Part shown: positions 9,889 through 18,986 of the stretch, piece after piece | Layout: every line of letters begins with the position of its first letter | Numbering within the stretch: the stretch's first letter is position 1 | Assembly: GCA_016191395.1 (NCBI GenBank) | Contig: JACPOS010000017.1 | Coordinates: 124,001-188,000, forward strand | From: Chloroflexota bacterium | GTDB taxonomy: Bacteria > Chloroflexota > Limnocylindria > Limnocylindrales > CSP1-4 | DNA: 64,000 nucleotides | Direction of reading: 5' to 3' | The notes under the pieces: generated by a model | The model's database searches: none | Told to the model about the DNA's origin: nothing | The model's input: the letters and a program-made list of their open reading frames with translations, nothing else | Translations under genes and position numbers: made by a program

Positions 9889-10539
9889 CTATTCGTCGTC
9901 GTCGAGTGCATCGAGGACGCCGTCCTCCACCTCGGTGCCGTCGAGGCCGACGATCGTTCCGGAGGCAGCGCCGATGTCGCCCTCGCGCTCCTCGATCGCC
10001 TTGGCGAGCAGGATGCTGGAGTCGTGGAGCAGCTGCTCCGGGTCGTCCAGGCGCACGATGGAGAACTGGATGCTCGGCGGGAACGACGCGCCGATCGTGA
10101 TCTCGCCGATCCGATAGGCCGAGTCGCGGGCCTTCAGGCTCGCGTTGGCCTTCTCCTGCAGCGACGTCGCCTTCACCACCACGTCCGCAAGGATCTTGGG
10201 GTCGATGCGTTCGAGCGCGGTCGTGAACCCGTGCTTCGCCTTCTTGAGCGCCGCTCGGGCGCGCGCCTTGGTGGCGGGGTCCTTGATGGTTGCGGCAGTG
10301 GCAGCCGCCGCACGTCCGCCGATGTCCGCCCCGGCCTTCGCGGCCTGCGACCCGACGTCGACGGAGACCTTGGCGGCGGTGCTCGCCGCCGCGCCCGCAG
10401 CCTGCCTCGCCCGCTCGATGAAGGTCATCGGCCGGGGCTGGCCTGTCACCTGGTCGAAGATGTGACCGGGTGGCAGGGGCGCGGTGGCCGTTTCGGGCGT
10501 CGGCGATTCGTCGGGCGGTTGCTGGGCCTCGTCAGACAT
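9889..10539 (-). CDS. hypothetical Ala-rich helical protein
   Basis: Good coding frame with an acidic C-terminus (DALDDDE); no family recognised. Confidence 0.65.
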   Translation of the reverse strand: MSDEAQQPPDESPTPETATAPLPPGHIFDQVTGQPRPMTFIERARQAAGAAASTAAKVSVDVGSQAAKAGADIGGRAAAATAATIKDPATKARARAALKKAKHGFTTALERIDPKILADVVVKATSLQEKANASLKARDSAYRIGEITIGASFPPSIQFSIVRLDDPEQLLHDSSILLAKAIEEREGDIGAASGTIVGLDGTEVEDGVLDALDDDE

Positions 10540-10679
10540 GCGGTCCCCTTCGCGAATCTGGCTGGCCGAGATGATATGCCCACATCTCCGGAGGATTTGC
10601 CGAAGCCAACTGCCACGTAAGCCGGTGATAAGCGCCCGTTCTCATCCTTTGCGGAGCAACTTCGCACGGTGGGGAACCG

Positions 10680-11660
10680 ATGAGACGAGCACCTGTTGCG
10701 CTCCTCCTGTCCTTGCTCGGGGTCGCCGGCGCGCCGCCAGCCACCGCCGAGGCAGCATCCGCGCCGTTGAAGACCGTCAGCCGGTACATGACCACGCTGA
10801 ACTCTTCCACACTGTACGACGAGGGATGCGCCCAGGGCACGAAGGCATGGCAGACCTTCGCTGCCCAGAGCCTGGTGGTGGTGCTGGACTTCGGGACCCC
10901 GGTCAAGTTCACCGATGGGAGCTGGGGAGCCAGCATGTGGGGCGCTCCGAACCAGAGGACCTCGGCGATCCGCGACGCCGTGAAGTGGTACGCGACCGGG
11001 TTCCACCAGTGCTCCGCCGAGGACAACAGCGATCAGCTGCGGCTCGCCGTCGGGACGAGCAACGACGGATCCGCGGTCGCAGCCACCAGCGGTGCGGATG
11101 CCCACGGCCGGGCCTGGGCCACGATGATCAACGAGCTGCAGGCATGGGTCGCGGGGCGCTCGGAAGGGCAGACGGTCTCGTTCGCGGGGGCCAACGACAT
11201 CGAGCCCGGATTCGGCGACCCGGACGACGCGAGGGCCTGGGTCAAGGGGTATGACGCGGTCACCAACTGGCAGCTCTACGACTTCGGCAGCGCGGACGGC
11301 TGCTCCTCGACCGCCATCACGAGCTATGAGTGCGGGACCTCGGCGCACCCTGCCTGGTCCGCGGAGGACCTGTGGTTCGTCTCCTGGGGCGCCTCGGTGG
11401 CGTGGCCGCTGCCGGAGATCTACGTCAATCCGCCGCCCGGCAACCCGATCCAGGCCAAGCAGTGGTACTGGGTGAGCAAGTACTCGGTGGCGGTCCACGG
11501 CAGCAGGCTGCTGTTCAAGGGCGCATTCACCGAATACGCGGCAGACAGTTCCACCAACACTGCGGCGCAGGGCTGGACCCAGCTGTACACGCAGGTCAAC
11601 GCCGATTCGTCGACCGCGACGACACCGGCGTGGTCGACCGACATCACCTGGGCGAACTGA
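10680..11660 (+). CDS. hypothetical secreted protein
   Basis: N-terminal signal peptide-like sequence; Trp/Ser-rich mature region (ITSYECGTSAHPAWSAEDLWFVSWGASVAWPLPEIY). Confidence 0.75.
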   Translation: MRRAPVALLLSLLGVAGAPPATAEAASAPLKTVSRYMTTLNSSTLYDEGCAQGTKAWQTFAAQSLVVVLDFGTPVKFTDGSWGASMWGAPNQRTSAIRDAVKWYATGFHQCSAEDNSDQLRLAVGTSNDGSAVAATSGADAHGRAWATMINELQAWVAGRSEGQTVSFAGANDIEPGFGDPDDARAWVKGYDAVTNWQLYDFGSADGCSSTAITSYECGTSAHPAWSAEDLWFVSWGASVAWPLPEIYVNPPPGNPIQAKQWYWVSKYSVAVHGSRLLFKGAFTEYAADSSTNTAAQGWTQLYTQVNADSSTATTPAWSTDITWAN

Positions 11661-11672
11661 GGGGGTCGCGAC

Positions 11673-12227
11673 ATGCGTTCGAACCACTCCGGTCGGTCCG
11701 TCGTCTCGTCGCTCGTGGTGACGCTCGCGCTGCTGGCCGGTGGCGCGGTCGCACTCGCAGCACCCGGGACGTCGCGCGTGAGCTCGCTCGGCTCCGAGAA
11801 GGCGGCGATCGAGGCGAGCTACGACGCGCAGCGCCGCGCCGCCCCGACAGGCGGCCCCAAGGCCGCCGGGGCGCAGCGGCCGCCCGCCGCCTCCACGCCG
11901 GAGCCATGGCCGGCCGGAATCTTCGATGAGACCGAGGCGCCCTTCCCGGCCGGGCGCTACACGATCGTCAACCGTTGGCAGCAGGACTTCGGCGGCCACC
12001 ACGTCGTCGTCTACGCCGGCGCCCTCGGCACGGACCCGTCGCAGGGCGTGCTCGTGGTGATGGTCTACGCATTGGACAGCTCGAACGTCTCCATCCGCGA
12101 GATCAGGAGCTCGGATCGCCAGGGAGCGCTTCGAATCGGGAGCGCCCTCGGCCGCGTGCTCGCGGTGCGTGTTGCAACAGGCGCCGCCCTCACCTTCGAT
12201 GCGGAAGCCGGTCGCTTCCTGCCTTGA
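11673..12227 (+). CDS. hypothetical secreted protein
   Basis: Signal sequence SLVVTLALLAGGAVALAAPG; 12 nt downstream of the preceding ORF. Confidence 0.7.
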   Translation: MRSNHSGRSVVSSLVVTLALLAGGAVALAAPGTSRVSSLGSEKAAIEASYDAQRRAAPTGGPKAAGAQRPPAASTPEPWPAGIFDETEAPFPAGRYTIVNRWQQDFGGHHVVVYAGALGTDPSQGVLVVMVYALDSSNVSIREIRSSDRQGALRIGSALGRVLAVRVATGAALTFDAEAGRFLP

Positions 12228-12245
12228 GGCGGCTCTTGCGACAGG

Positions 12246-13235
12246 TCAGGCCTGTCCGGTCTCCAGGCCTTCCCACCGGGCGGCGATCTGCGGAGTGATC
12301 CATTGTTCCATCGGATCGCCGGCCCACGACCGAAACACCTTGTCGGTGCGCGTGAAGGCATCGCGAGGGAAGCTGCGGCTGCTCGCTTCGCTGCTCGGAT
12401 CGAGCCCTTCGAGGCTCCAGGAATAGGGCGCCCACGCCGCATCGATCGCGGCGTAGATGGCCGTATCCATCGGCTCGCCGTCGGCACGCCAGTCCGTTGC
12501 CTGAATCCGGAACTCCGTCCGGCTCGTGCGAACCCATCCGGCGGCTCCCATGGGCGCCGCCGCATCGTCGCTGTTCTGGATGCTTGCCTCGAGCAGCAGG
12601 TCGTGCGGGGAGTATCCATGCCGCTTCCCGGCATCGCGGACCGCCGCGCGCGCAAATGCCCGGATCGCTGCTGCGCTCTCGTCCTGCGTGGCGAACATCG
12701 GCCTCGGCGTCCGCCGGTCAACGCCGGACTGAACCGCGAGGAACGGGACGTCGGACAGGAAGCCGAGCTCGGCGCCGAGCGCCTCGGAGCCGACGATCCC
12801 GAGAACCGGAACGGTCCCCGTCAGGGCCCACCACTGGCTCTCGTTGAAGAGCTCGCCGTTCAGGCGGAGTCGTAGCCCCGGCAGGATCGTGTGCGAGGCG
12901 AAGCTCGGGCTGCCGCCGCGCGCATGGCAGCCGACCTGGAGGACCGCATCCGCGTGGTCTCGTAGTTCCGGCGTGTACCAATCGTCGATCTTGGTCACGC
13001 CTGATGGGAGCGAGTCGGTGATGAGGTTGGGCCACTCGATCTCGCCGGCGCCGTGGTGGTTGAGGATCGCGACCTCGGTCGCACCGCCGTCGAGCAGCCC
13101 GAGCGCCGCCGCCGTCACGTCGCTCGTCAGCTTCTGGCGGCCCGTGCGCCAATAGTCCTCGTAGATCGGGCAGAGCTCGGCGAAATCGCGGAGCTGCGCC
13201 ACGCCCTCCATGTCGAAGATGATCGCGACGCGCAC
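12246..13235 (-). CDS. M55-family (DppA-like) D-aminopeptidase
   Basis: MRVAIIFDMEGVAQL...; ILNHHGAGEIEWPNL; QVGCHARGG. Confidence 0.8.
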   Translation of the reverse strand: MRVAIIFDMEGVAQLRDFAELCPIYEDYWRTGRQKLTSDVTAAALGLLDGGATEVAILNHHGAGEIEWPNLITDSLPSGVTKIDDWYTPELRDHADAVLQVGCHARGGSPSFASHTILPGLRLRLNGELFNESQWWALTGTVPVLGIVGSEALGAELGFLSDVPFLAVQSGVDRRTPRPMFATQDESAAAIRAFARAAVRDAGKRHGYSPHDLLLEASIQNSDDAAAPMGAAGWVRTSRTEFRIQATDWRADGEPMDTAIYAAIDAAWAPYSWSLEGLDPSSEASSRSFPRDAFTRTDKVFRSWAGDPMEQWITPQIAARWEGLETGQA

Positions 13236-13310
13236 GACGGCTCCCTTTTCGCAGGGCCCTCCCTGGGCTGCAGGGGGACCGAAGATACCGGATCCAACCC
13301 GCCTCGTGAC

Positions 13311-14741
13311 TCACTGCTGCGCAGGCGTGATCCATGCGCTAGCTGCTGGGAGCTGTCGACCATCGAACGACTGCACGATGATGCGGACGCTCCAGCGATA
13401 GACGTCGATGCCGTGCCCGAGCGTCGGTGAGGGGAGGGGAGACACGCCAGGGATGTAGGGCGGCGATGGCGGCCCGGCCACGACATCGAGCTGGATGGGG
13501 ATGTCGCAGTGCGATCCAGCCGTGCATCGGTTCGAGAGGTCGATGCCGTGCCATCGCGCCGCTCCGCCCAGGTCGAGGGGCATGGTCGAGGTGCCGATCC
13601 CCAGCGTGGCGTCGGCTCCCATGCCGGCCTTGTCATCGACGCCGGCGATGCGTGTCTGCAGGATCACGCGCAGGTTTGCATATGGCACCTGAAGGGCCGC
13701 AGCGGCGAGGTGGAGCGTGTAGCCGCCATGCCACGTCAGACGGACGTGATCCAGCTCGATCTGCGCCACCTGCGCGCCGGAGTCGGCGAGACCCATCTTC
13801 CCCGTGTAGTCGCCAACGCCGTCAGCCTTCAGCGAGAGCAACGAGTCGTCGCGTGCGCTGCCCGTGGTCAAGCGCATGACGAGGAGGGCGACCGTCGCGC
13901 TGACGAAGATCCGCGCTCCGCCGATGCAGCCCGCTCGGCAACTGTCGGTCAGGTCCAGCGCCGCCGTGGTGAACTCGTATTCGTTGCCGTCGCGCGTCAA
14001 GTCGGACACGAACCGCGGGTCGTCCGGCACGATCCGGATGGGCTCGAACGAATCGGTTTCTGGGCCGCTCCCGTACCGGTTGGTCGACGGCGTGGAATCG
14101 GGATTCTTGTCGCTGCCGGCGCGGGTGGATACCTCGAGGCGGAGTCTTGTGAACGGGCTTTCCGGCTTCGTGACCGACCAGGTGAGGTGGCGGACGGCGA
14201 TCTCGTCCGAAGCCACGCGGATCGGCTCCGAAACGACGACACCTGTCGGCGGCAACGGCGCTGGGGACGTGGCCATCGTCGCGGCCGCCATGAGGGCCCC
14301 CATCCCAATGGGCGCGAGCCGGCTGCGAGCGAGACGCGACACCACTCGGCTTTGGGATGCTGAAGGTCGCGGACGGCCGGCGACGGCCACGGCTGCTAGC
14401 ACGGCTGGAACCGCGAGAAGGTCTGTCGGGTCCATCACCACAACCACCTGCCGGAGGTCTCCGTGCCCGGTCAGCGACAGGGCTGCGATCCACTGCAAGG
14501 CGCCGAGTCCCCATGCGTAGGAAGCCGCGCCCGCTGGCGTGAGCTTGACGAGGGCGAAGGCAAGCGCGGTCAGCCCAGCCGCAGCCGGGAGGAGTCGCGC
14601 CGCGTCGCGTCGGAGTAGCAGTGCCGCCGACTCGGCCAGCAGCAGCGGAAAGAAGACCACCCCCGCCACATCGGAGAGCTTCCCGGTGGCGAATCCCGGA
14701 AAGGCGTCCTTCAGGACATGGTCGTTGAGCAGAAGTGCCAC
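13311..14741 (-). CDS. hypothetical membrane protein
   Basis: LLNDHVLKDAFPGFATGKLSDVAGVVFFPLLLAE plus several TM segments; frame is open upstream so the start is uncertain. Confidence 0.65.
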   Translation of the reverse strand: MALLLNDHVLKDAFPGFATGKLSDVAGVVFFPLLLAESAALLLRRDAARLLPAAAGLTALAFALVKLTPAGAASYAWGLGALQWIAALSLTGHGDLRQVVVVMDPTDLLAVPAVLAAVAVAGRPRPSASQSRVVSRLARSRLAPIGMGALMAAATMATSPAPLPPTGVVVSEPIRVASDEIAVRHLTWSVTKPESPFTRLRLEVSTRAGSDKNPDSTPSTNRYGSGPETDSFEPIRIVPDDPRFVSDLTRDGNEYEFTTAALDLTDSCRAGCIGGARIFVSATVALLVMRLTTGSARDDSLLSLKADGVGDYTGKMGLADSGAQVAQIELDHVRLTWHGGYTLHLAAAALQVPYANLRVILQTRIAGVDDKAGMGADATLGIGTSTMPLDLGGAARWHGIDLSNRCTAGSHCDIPIQLDVVAGPPSPPYIPGVSPLPSPTLGHGIDVYRWSVRIIVQSFDGRQLPAASAWITPAQQ

Positions 14742-14975
14742 GGCGGCGGCGATCGCAAACCGGATGCAGCAGCATCCTCCCGCGCGCCCGCCGCGGCAGC
14801 GTCATCATGTTCGATCCCCCCTCCACGAACATGGCGTGAGTGATGATCCACGGGTCCGCAACGGCCGAAAGGTCCCGATCGCGCGAAGTCGGACACACCA
14901 TCGCCGCGCTCGTCCCGTCGACATTTCCTCGCGATCTCTTGCGGAGCGAACCGCTCTAGGTCCAGCATTGACTCC

Positions 14976-15180
14976 ATGGGCCAAGCGTCTCGCCCAGCCT
15001 GGCTCACTGTCGGCGCCCCGCGCCTCGCCATCGCCGGGGTGGTCATGCCGCTGTGGTTCCTGGGCTTCTCGACGATCCTCGCCCTCACGCGCACCGGCTA
15101 CGACCTGGTCTGGGACCCGATCAGCAGGCTGGGCGCGAATGGCGCGGCGGATCCGCTGATCTGGCAGGTCGGCGGCTTCC
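14976..15180 (+). pseudogene. DUF998-like membrane protein, N-terminal fragment
   Basis: LAIAGVVMPLWFLGFSTILALTRTGYDLVWDPISRLGANGAADPLIWQVGGF, then loses membrane-protein character and stops early. Confidence 0.5.
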
Positions 15181-15389
15181 TCGCGGCCGCCGTACACGAG
15201 GTCCTCGACCGATCCGGTGGAGTGGTCTTTGGCGAGGGCGATGCAGTCAACGGCGGCTGCGAGCTTGGTGATTCCGGGATCTGGCAGGTCGACCGGAACT
15301 AGGCGCTGTCCCGCACCGCGAGCGGCCTCAGGACCTCTCCACTCGAGGATGATCAATGCAGCGCAAGGGCCCATCGGAGTTCACCGACC

Positions 15390-15899
15390 CTACCGTAGGT
15401 GAGCCCGGATGCGCTCGGCGGCTGCAATCATCGCGGCCGGCTCCATCTGCTCGCCGGCCCTGAACATTCGAACCTGAAGCTCCGGACCGTGCGCATCATG
15501 CTCAGCCATCAGGGCATCACTTACCGGTTGGACGACGAAGTGGATATGGCCTGGCTTGCGATCGGCGTGTGACCAGAGGGTCGCGTACACCTGCCCGGGA
15601 CCGTTTCCGACCTCTGATGCCGCGAGCGTGACGGCCTGAGCAACGCGGGCGAGCACGGCGCCAAGCTCGGTCGCCTCGGCGGCATTGAGGTCGGCGAGGT
15701 GGACGACGTGTCGGGCCGGCTTGACGATGACGGTTCCAACGCCGAGTGGACCGATGCAATGCTCGACGACCCAATTGCCGAGGGTGGCGATGCGCCCGCC
15801 TGCAACCCCTTCAGGCCGCTCGATCAATTCGCAGGCGAAGCAGTCCGCGACCTCACGCATGTGCCGAGGCCAGTCTCCGATGCGGCGCCAGCAGGTCAA
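15390..15899 (-). CDS. HIT-family protein
   Basis: CFACELIERPEG...NWVVEHCIGPLGVGTVIVKPARHVVHLADL...GHIHFVVQPV. Confidence 0.8.
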   Translation of the reverse strand: MTCWRRIGDWPRHMREVADCFACELIERPEGVAGGRIATLGNWVVEHCIGPLGVGTVIVKPARHVVHLADLNAAEATELGAVLARVAQAVTLAASEVGNGPGQVYATLWSHADRKPGHIHFVVQPVSDALMAEHDAHGPELQVRMFRAGEQMEPAAMIAAAERIRAHLR

Positions 15900-15935
15900 G
15901 CGCCGATAGCGCGGAGAGTGGAGGTTCGGGCGCCG

Positions 15936-16871
15936 TCATGGGCTCCGCCGCTCAACGACAGCGAAGGCAAAGGTCAGCGCCGCCATCCCGAGGAGCAGAT
16001 GGAACAGGGCATACCGGGCGGCCACCTGGGGATAGATCTCGATCGGCACGTAGCGGGCCATCTGGACCACCGCCGGGTCGAGCTCACCGGTCATGGGGTC
16101 TCCGAACTCGGCGAACCCTTCGTCCCAACTCACGATCCGTCCGTCGGGCGTGCGAAGCATGAAGTCGATAGCGCGGCCTGCTCCGACGGAGGCGTACTCG
16201 GCGACGAGGCTCTCGCCGGCCATAAGGCGCTCATTGCCCTGGCTGACCAGCAGGTTCGCGATGACGACGAGCGCGGCCGCGGCCAAGAGGGCCGGGAGCA
16301 GCCTGCCGAGCACTGCGCCGACGACCATGGCAATCCCGAACGCCGACATGCCGGCCGCCATCGGGCCGAACCCCGAGTAGGGAAGCGCCTCGAAGCCGAT
16401 AGGTTGCGACAGGTCGATGCCGGGGGCTTGCAGGCCCAGCATCGCTTTCATGACCTCGGCGCTGACCACCCCGAGCACGACGATGACGGCGAGCAGCGGG
16501 AGCGTCCGCTGCGCGAGCCAATGGCGCCGCGACACGTCGACCGACCAGGCGAGCACAGCGGTTCGCTGGTCGAGCTCCTTCGCAATCGCCACGATCCCGA
16601 GGATCAGGCCGGCGACGGCCGGCAGCGCGATTGCGAAGATCCCGACGAGGCCACTCCACTTGCTGGCAAACGACGCGTAGGCCTGCGCATCGAACTGGCG
16701 CCCGAAGCAGATCGCCGAGGTTGATTCCGTGTCGAGGCAGGCGATGGGGAGATCGAACGCGAGCAGCCGTACCGCGACCCCGGCGGCCGCGAGCAACAGG
16801 AGCGCGGTCACCCCGGCAACACCGAGCAGCTCCGTTCGCATCGGCCGCATCGCCGCGCGTAGGCTCGTCAT
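15936..16871 (-). CDS. ABC transporter permease
   Basis: Multiple TM segments; start overlaps the end of the adjacent ABC ATPase. Confidence 0.8.
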   Translation of the reverse strand: MTSLRAAMRPMRTELLGVAGVTALLLLAAAGVAVRLLAFDLPIACLDTESTSAICFGRQFDAQAYASFASKWSGLVGIFAIALPAVAGLILGIVAIAKELDQRTAVLAWSVDVSRRHWLAQRTLPLLAVIVVLGVVSAEVMKAMLGLQAPGIDLSQPIGFEALPYSGFGPMAAGMSAFGIAMVVGAVLGRLLPALLAAAALVVIANLLVSQGNERLMAGESLVAEYASVGAGRAIDFMLRTPDGRIVSWDEGFAEFGDPMTGELDPAVVQMARYVPIEIYPQVAARYALFHLLLGMAALTFAFAVVERRSP

Positions 16872-17725
16872 GCGGCTTGCCGCCCGAGCGCCAAGTAGCC
16901 GATCACGACCTCCTCGAGTGAGCTGCGTCGCCCGATCGACTGGTCCGTCGACCGCACGAGGAGGTGGCGCGCGTTGCCCTGGCCCGGGAAGCCAGCGACG
17001 ACATCGAGGCCAACGACCGGCGCACCGTCCTCGAGGATCCGGTGGTTGCCGAGCGACGACGCGACCGTGTCCTGGAACAGGACGCGGCCGTCGCCCAGGA
17101 CAAGCAGCCGATCCGCGACCGATTCGATCTCGGAGATCACGTGGGATGACAGCACGATGCTGACGTCGCCGCCCTTCGCCGCGTCCGACGCGACCCCGAG
17201 GAACTCCCGTCGCGCCAGGGGATCGAGGCTCGCGAGCGGCTCGTCGAGGAGGAGCAGCGGTGCGCGCGTCCCAAGGGCGATCGCAAGGCTGATCTGGGCC
17301 TGTTCGCCACCGCTGAGCTGGCCCGCCCTCGACGCCGGCGAGATGCCGAGCGCGACCAGGCGCTCCCGGGCATGCGCGATGTCGAACGTCGGCCGCAACG
17401 CGAGGCACAGTCGAAGGTGATCCTCGACGGGCATGTCCCGGTACAGCGCGGGCGCCTGCGGCACGTAGCCGAGCCTGTGGAGGGCGTCGCCGCGCCGTCG
17501 GGCGGGGTCGACCCCGAGGACGCGCAGGCCGCCCTTGGTCGGCCGCTCGAAACCGACGCACATCTTCAGGAGGGTCGACTTGCCCGCGCCGTTCGGGCCA
17601 AGCAGGGCCGTGATACCACCCGCGGGAATGGTCACGGTGAGGTCGCTCACCGCCACCGTCCGTCGGTAGCGCTTCGTCAGCGAGTGCGTCTCGAGCACCG
17701 GTCCGTCGGACGCGGTTCCGCTCAT
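16868..17725 (-). CDS. ABC transporter ATP-binding protein
   Basis: LLGPNGAGKSTLLK Walker A, LSGGEQAQ signature, LLLLDEPLASLD Walker B. Confidence 0.93.
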   Translation of the reverse strand: MSGTASDGPVLETHSLTKRYRRTVAVSDLTVTIPAGGITALLGPNGAGKSTLLKMCVGFERPTKGGLRVLGVDPARRRGDALHRLGYVPQAPALYRDMPVEDHLRLCLALRPTFDIAHARERLVALGISPASRAGQLSGGEQAQISLAIALGTRAPLLLLDEPLASLDPLARREFLGVASDAAKGGDVSIVLSSHVISEIESVADRLLVLGDGRVLFQDTVASSLGNHRILEDGAPVVGLDVVAGFPGQGNARHLLVRSTDQSIGRRSSLEEVVIGYLALGRQAA

Positions 17726-17741
17726 ACAGCGCGGGCGACTG

Positions 17742-18134
17742 TCACGCGAACGCCTCGCGCCCGGTGACATCGACCTCGGTTGGCCATGCCGTAATCCACG
17801 CCTCGCTGAAGGCCCCGTGCTCGAGGTGATAGACGTCGAGCCCGCGCCAGGCGTCGCCGAATGTCGAGCCTCGAGGCACGACGACGAGCGTCTCGTCATG
17901 CACCAGGACCTCGTACGGAGGCACCGTGATGGGACCGAGGGCAGCGAGAAATCGCTCGTACAGTGACCGAGCATCCGTGATGCCATGGAATGTCCCATCG
18001 AATTGGCCGGCGCTTCGAACGTGAATGACGATCTCCGGCGAGAAGGGTGCAACTATCTCGTCGACCTTCCCCGACTCAAGGCCCTGATACAGGCGTCGCA
18101 AGAAGGCGAGGTTCCGAGTTCGCTCCGCGTTCAT
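17742..18134 (-). CDS. SnoaL-like ketosteroid-isomerase-fold protein
   Basis: NLAFLRRLYQGLESGKVDEIVAPFSPEIVIHV...; DVYHLEHGAFSEAWI. Confidence 0.75.
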   Translation of the reverse strand: MNAERTRNLAFLRRLYQGLESGKVDEIVAPFSPEIVIHVRSAGQFDGTFHGITDARSLYERFLAALGPITVPPYEVLVHDETLVVVPRGSTFGDAWRGLDVYHLEHGAFSEAWITAWPTEVDVTGREAFA

Positions 18135-18190
18135 GTCGTCTTCGCCCCTCCCTCGCCGTGATCTGATCCAGTCGGATCGGGCCGGAAACG

Positions 18191-18205
18191 CTGACAGCAT
18201 GTCAG
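18191..18205. promoter_or_regulatory. inverted repeat upstream of SnoaL-like gene
   Basis: CTGACA-GCA-TGTCAG: 6-bp arms, 3-bp spacer. Confidence 0.35.
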
Positions 18206-18289
18206 GGTCCCTGTCGATTGGAACGTCTGCCTATCGTGCGCATCGGCTCGGCTGCGGATCACCCCGGTTCGGCCCGTGTTAAGCACGAA

Positions 18290-18907
18290 TCAGGCGTGTT
18301 TAATGGTTATCCGCTCGATGATGTTGGCGACGTCCTCGGCCTTGTCGATCGTCTGCTCGAGGAGACCGTAGATCTCCTTCCACTTGATGACCTCGAGCGG
18401 ATGGCCGCCGCCACTGAAGAGGTCCGCGATCGCCTTGCGGGCGAGCTGGTCACCCTCGTTCTCCAGGCGATGGACCTCGATCCAGTACTTCTCCAGGCCC
18501 TTGAAGCCGCGCAGGTTCGTGAGCGCCTCGTGGAGCTGCTCGCATTGCTTGACGATGATCGCGGCCTGCTGGACCGCGACCGCGGTCGGCGCCTCGATGC
18601 GATAGAGGATGAACGTGTCCGCCGATTCCTCGATGAAGTCGATCACGTCGTCGAGGGCGCTGATCAGCGCGTGGATCTCCTCGCGGTCGAACGGGGTGAC
18701 GAACGTCTTCTCCAGCCGCCGGCCGATCTCGTGGCTGATCTCGTCGCCGACGTGCTCGGCGTCGCGGATCTCCCGCGCTCGGTCCTCGGGGTTGTCGTAC
18801 GTGCGGAGCATCGCCTCGAACAGGCGCGCCGCGCCGAGCACGTTCGCCGCGTCCTCCACGAACATGTCGTAGAAGCGCTCTTCCCGGGGGATCAGGTTCA
18901 ACCGCAT
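18290..18907 (-). CDS. DUF47/PhoU-like protein (PiT accessory)
   Basis: MRLNLIPREERFYDMFVEDAANVLGAARLFEAML...EHVGDEISHEIGRRLEKTFVTPFDREEIHALISALDDVIDFIEE. Confidence 0.9.
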   Translation of the reverse strand: MRLNLIPREERFYDMFVEDAANVLGAARLFEAMLRTYDNPEDRAREIRDAEHVGDEISHEIGRRLEKTFVTPFDREEIHALISALDDVIDFIEESADTFILYRIEAPTAVAVQQAAIIVKQCEQLHEALTNLRGFKGLEKYWIEVHRLENEGDQLARKAIADLFSGGGHPLEVIKWKEIYGLLEQTIDKAEDVANIIERITIKHA

Positions 18908-18986
18908 CGACCCAAGGGTAGCGTCCGACGGGGTGAGCGTCCGACGCGCAGCGCCGCGCGCCGGCGGTGTGTGCGATGCTCGCGCC

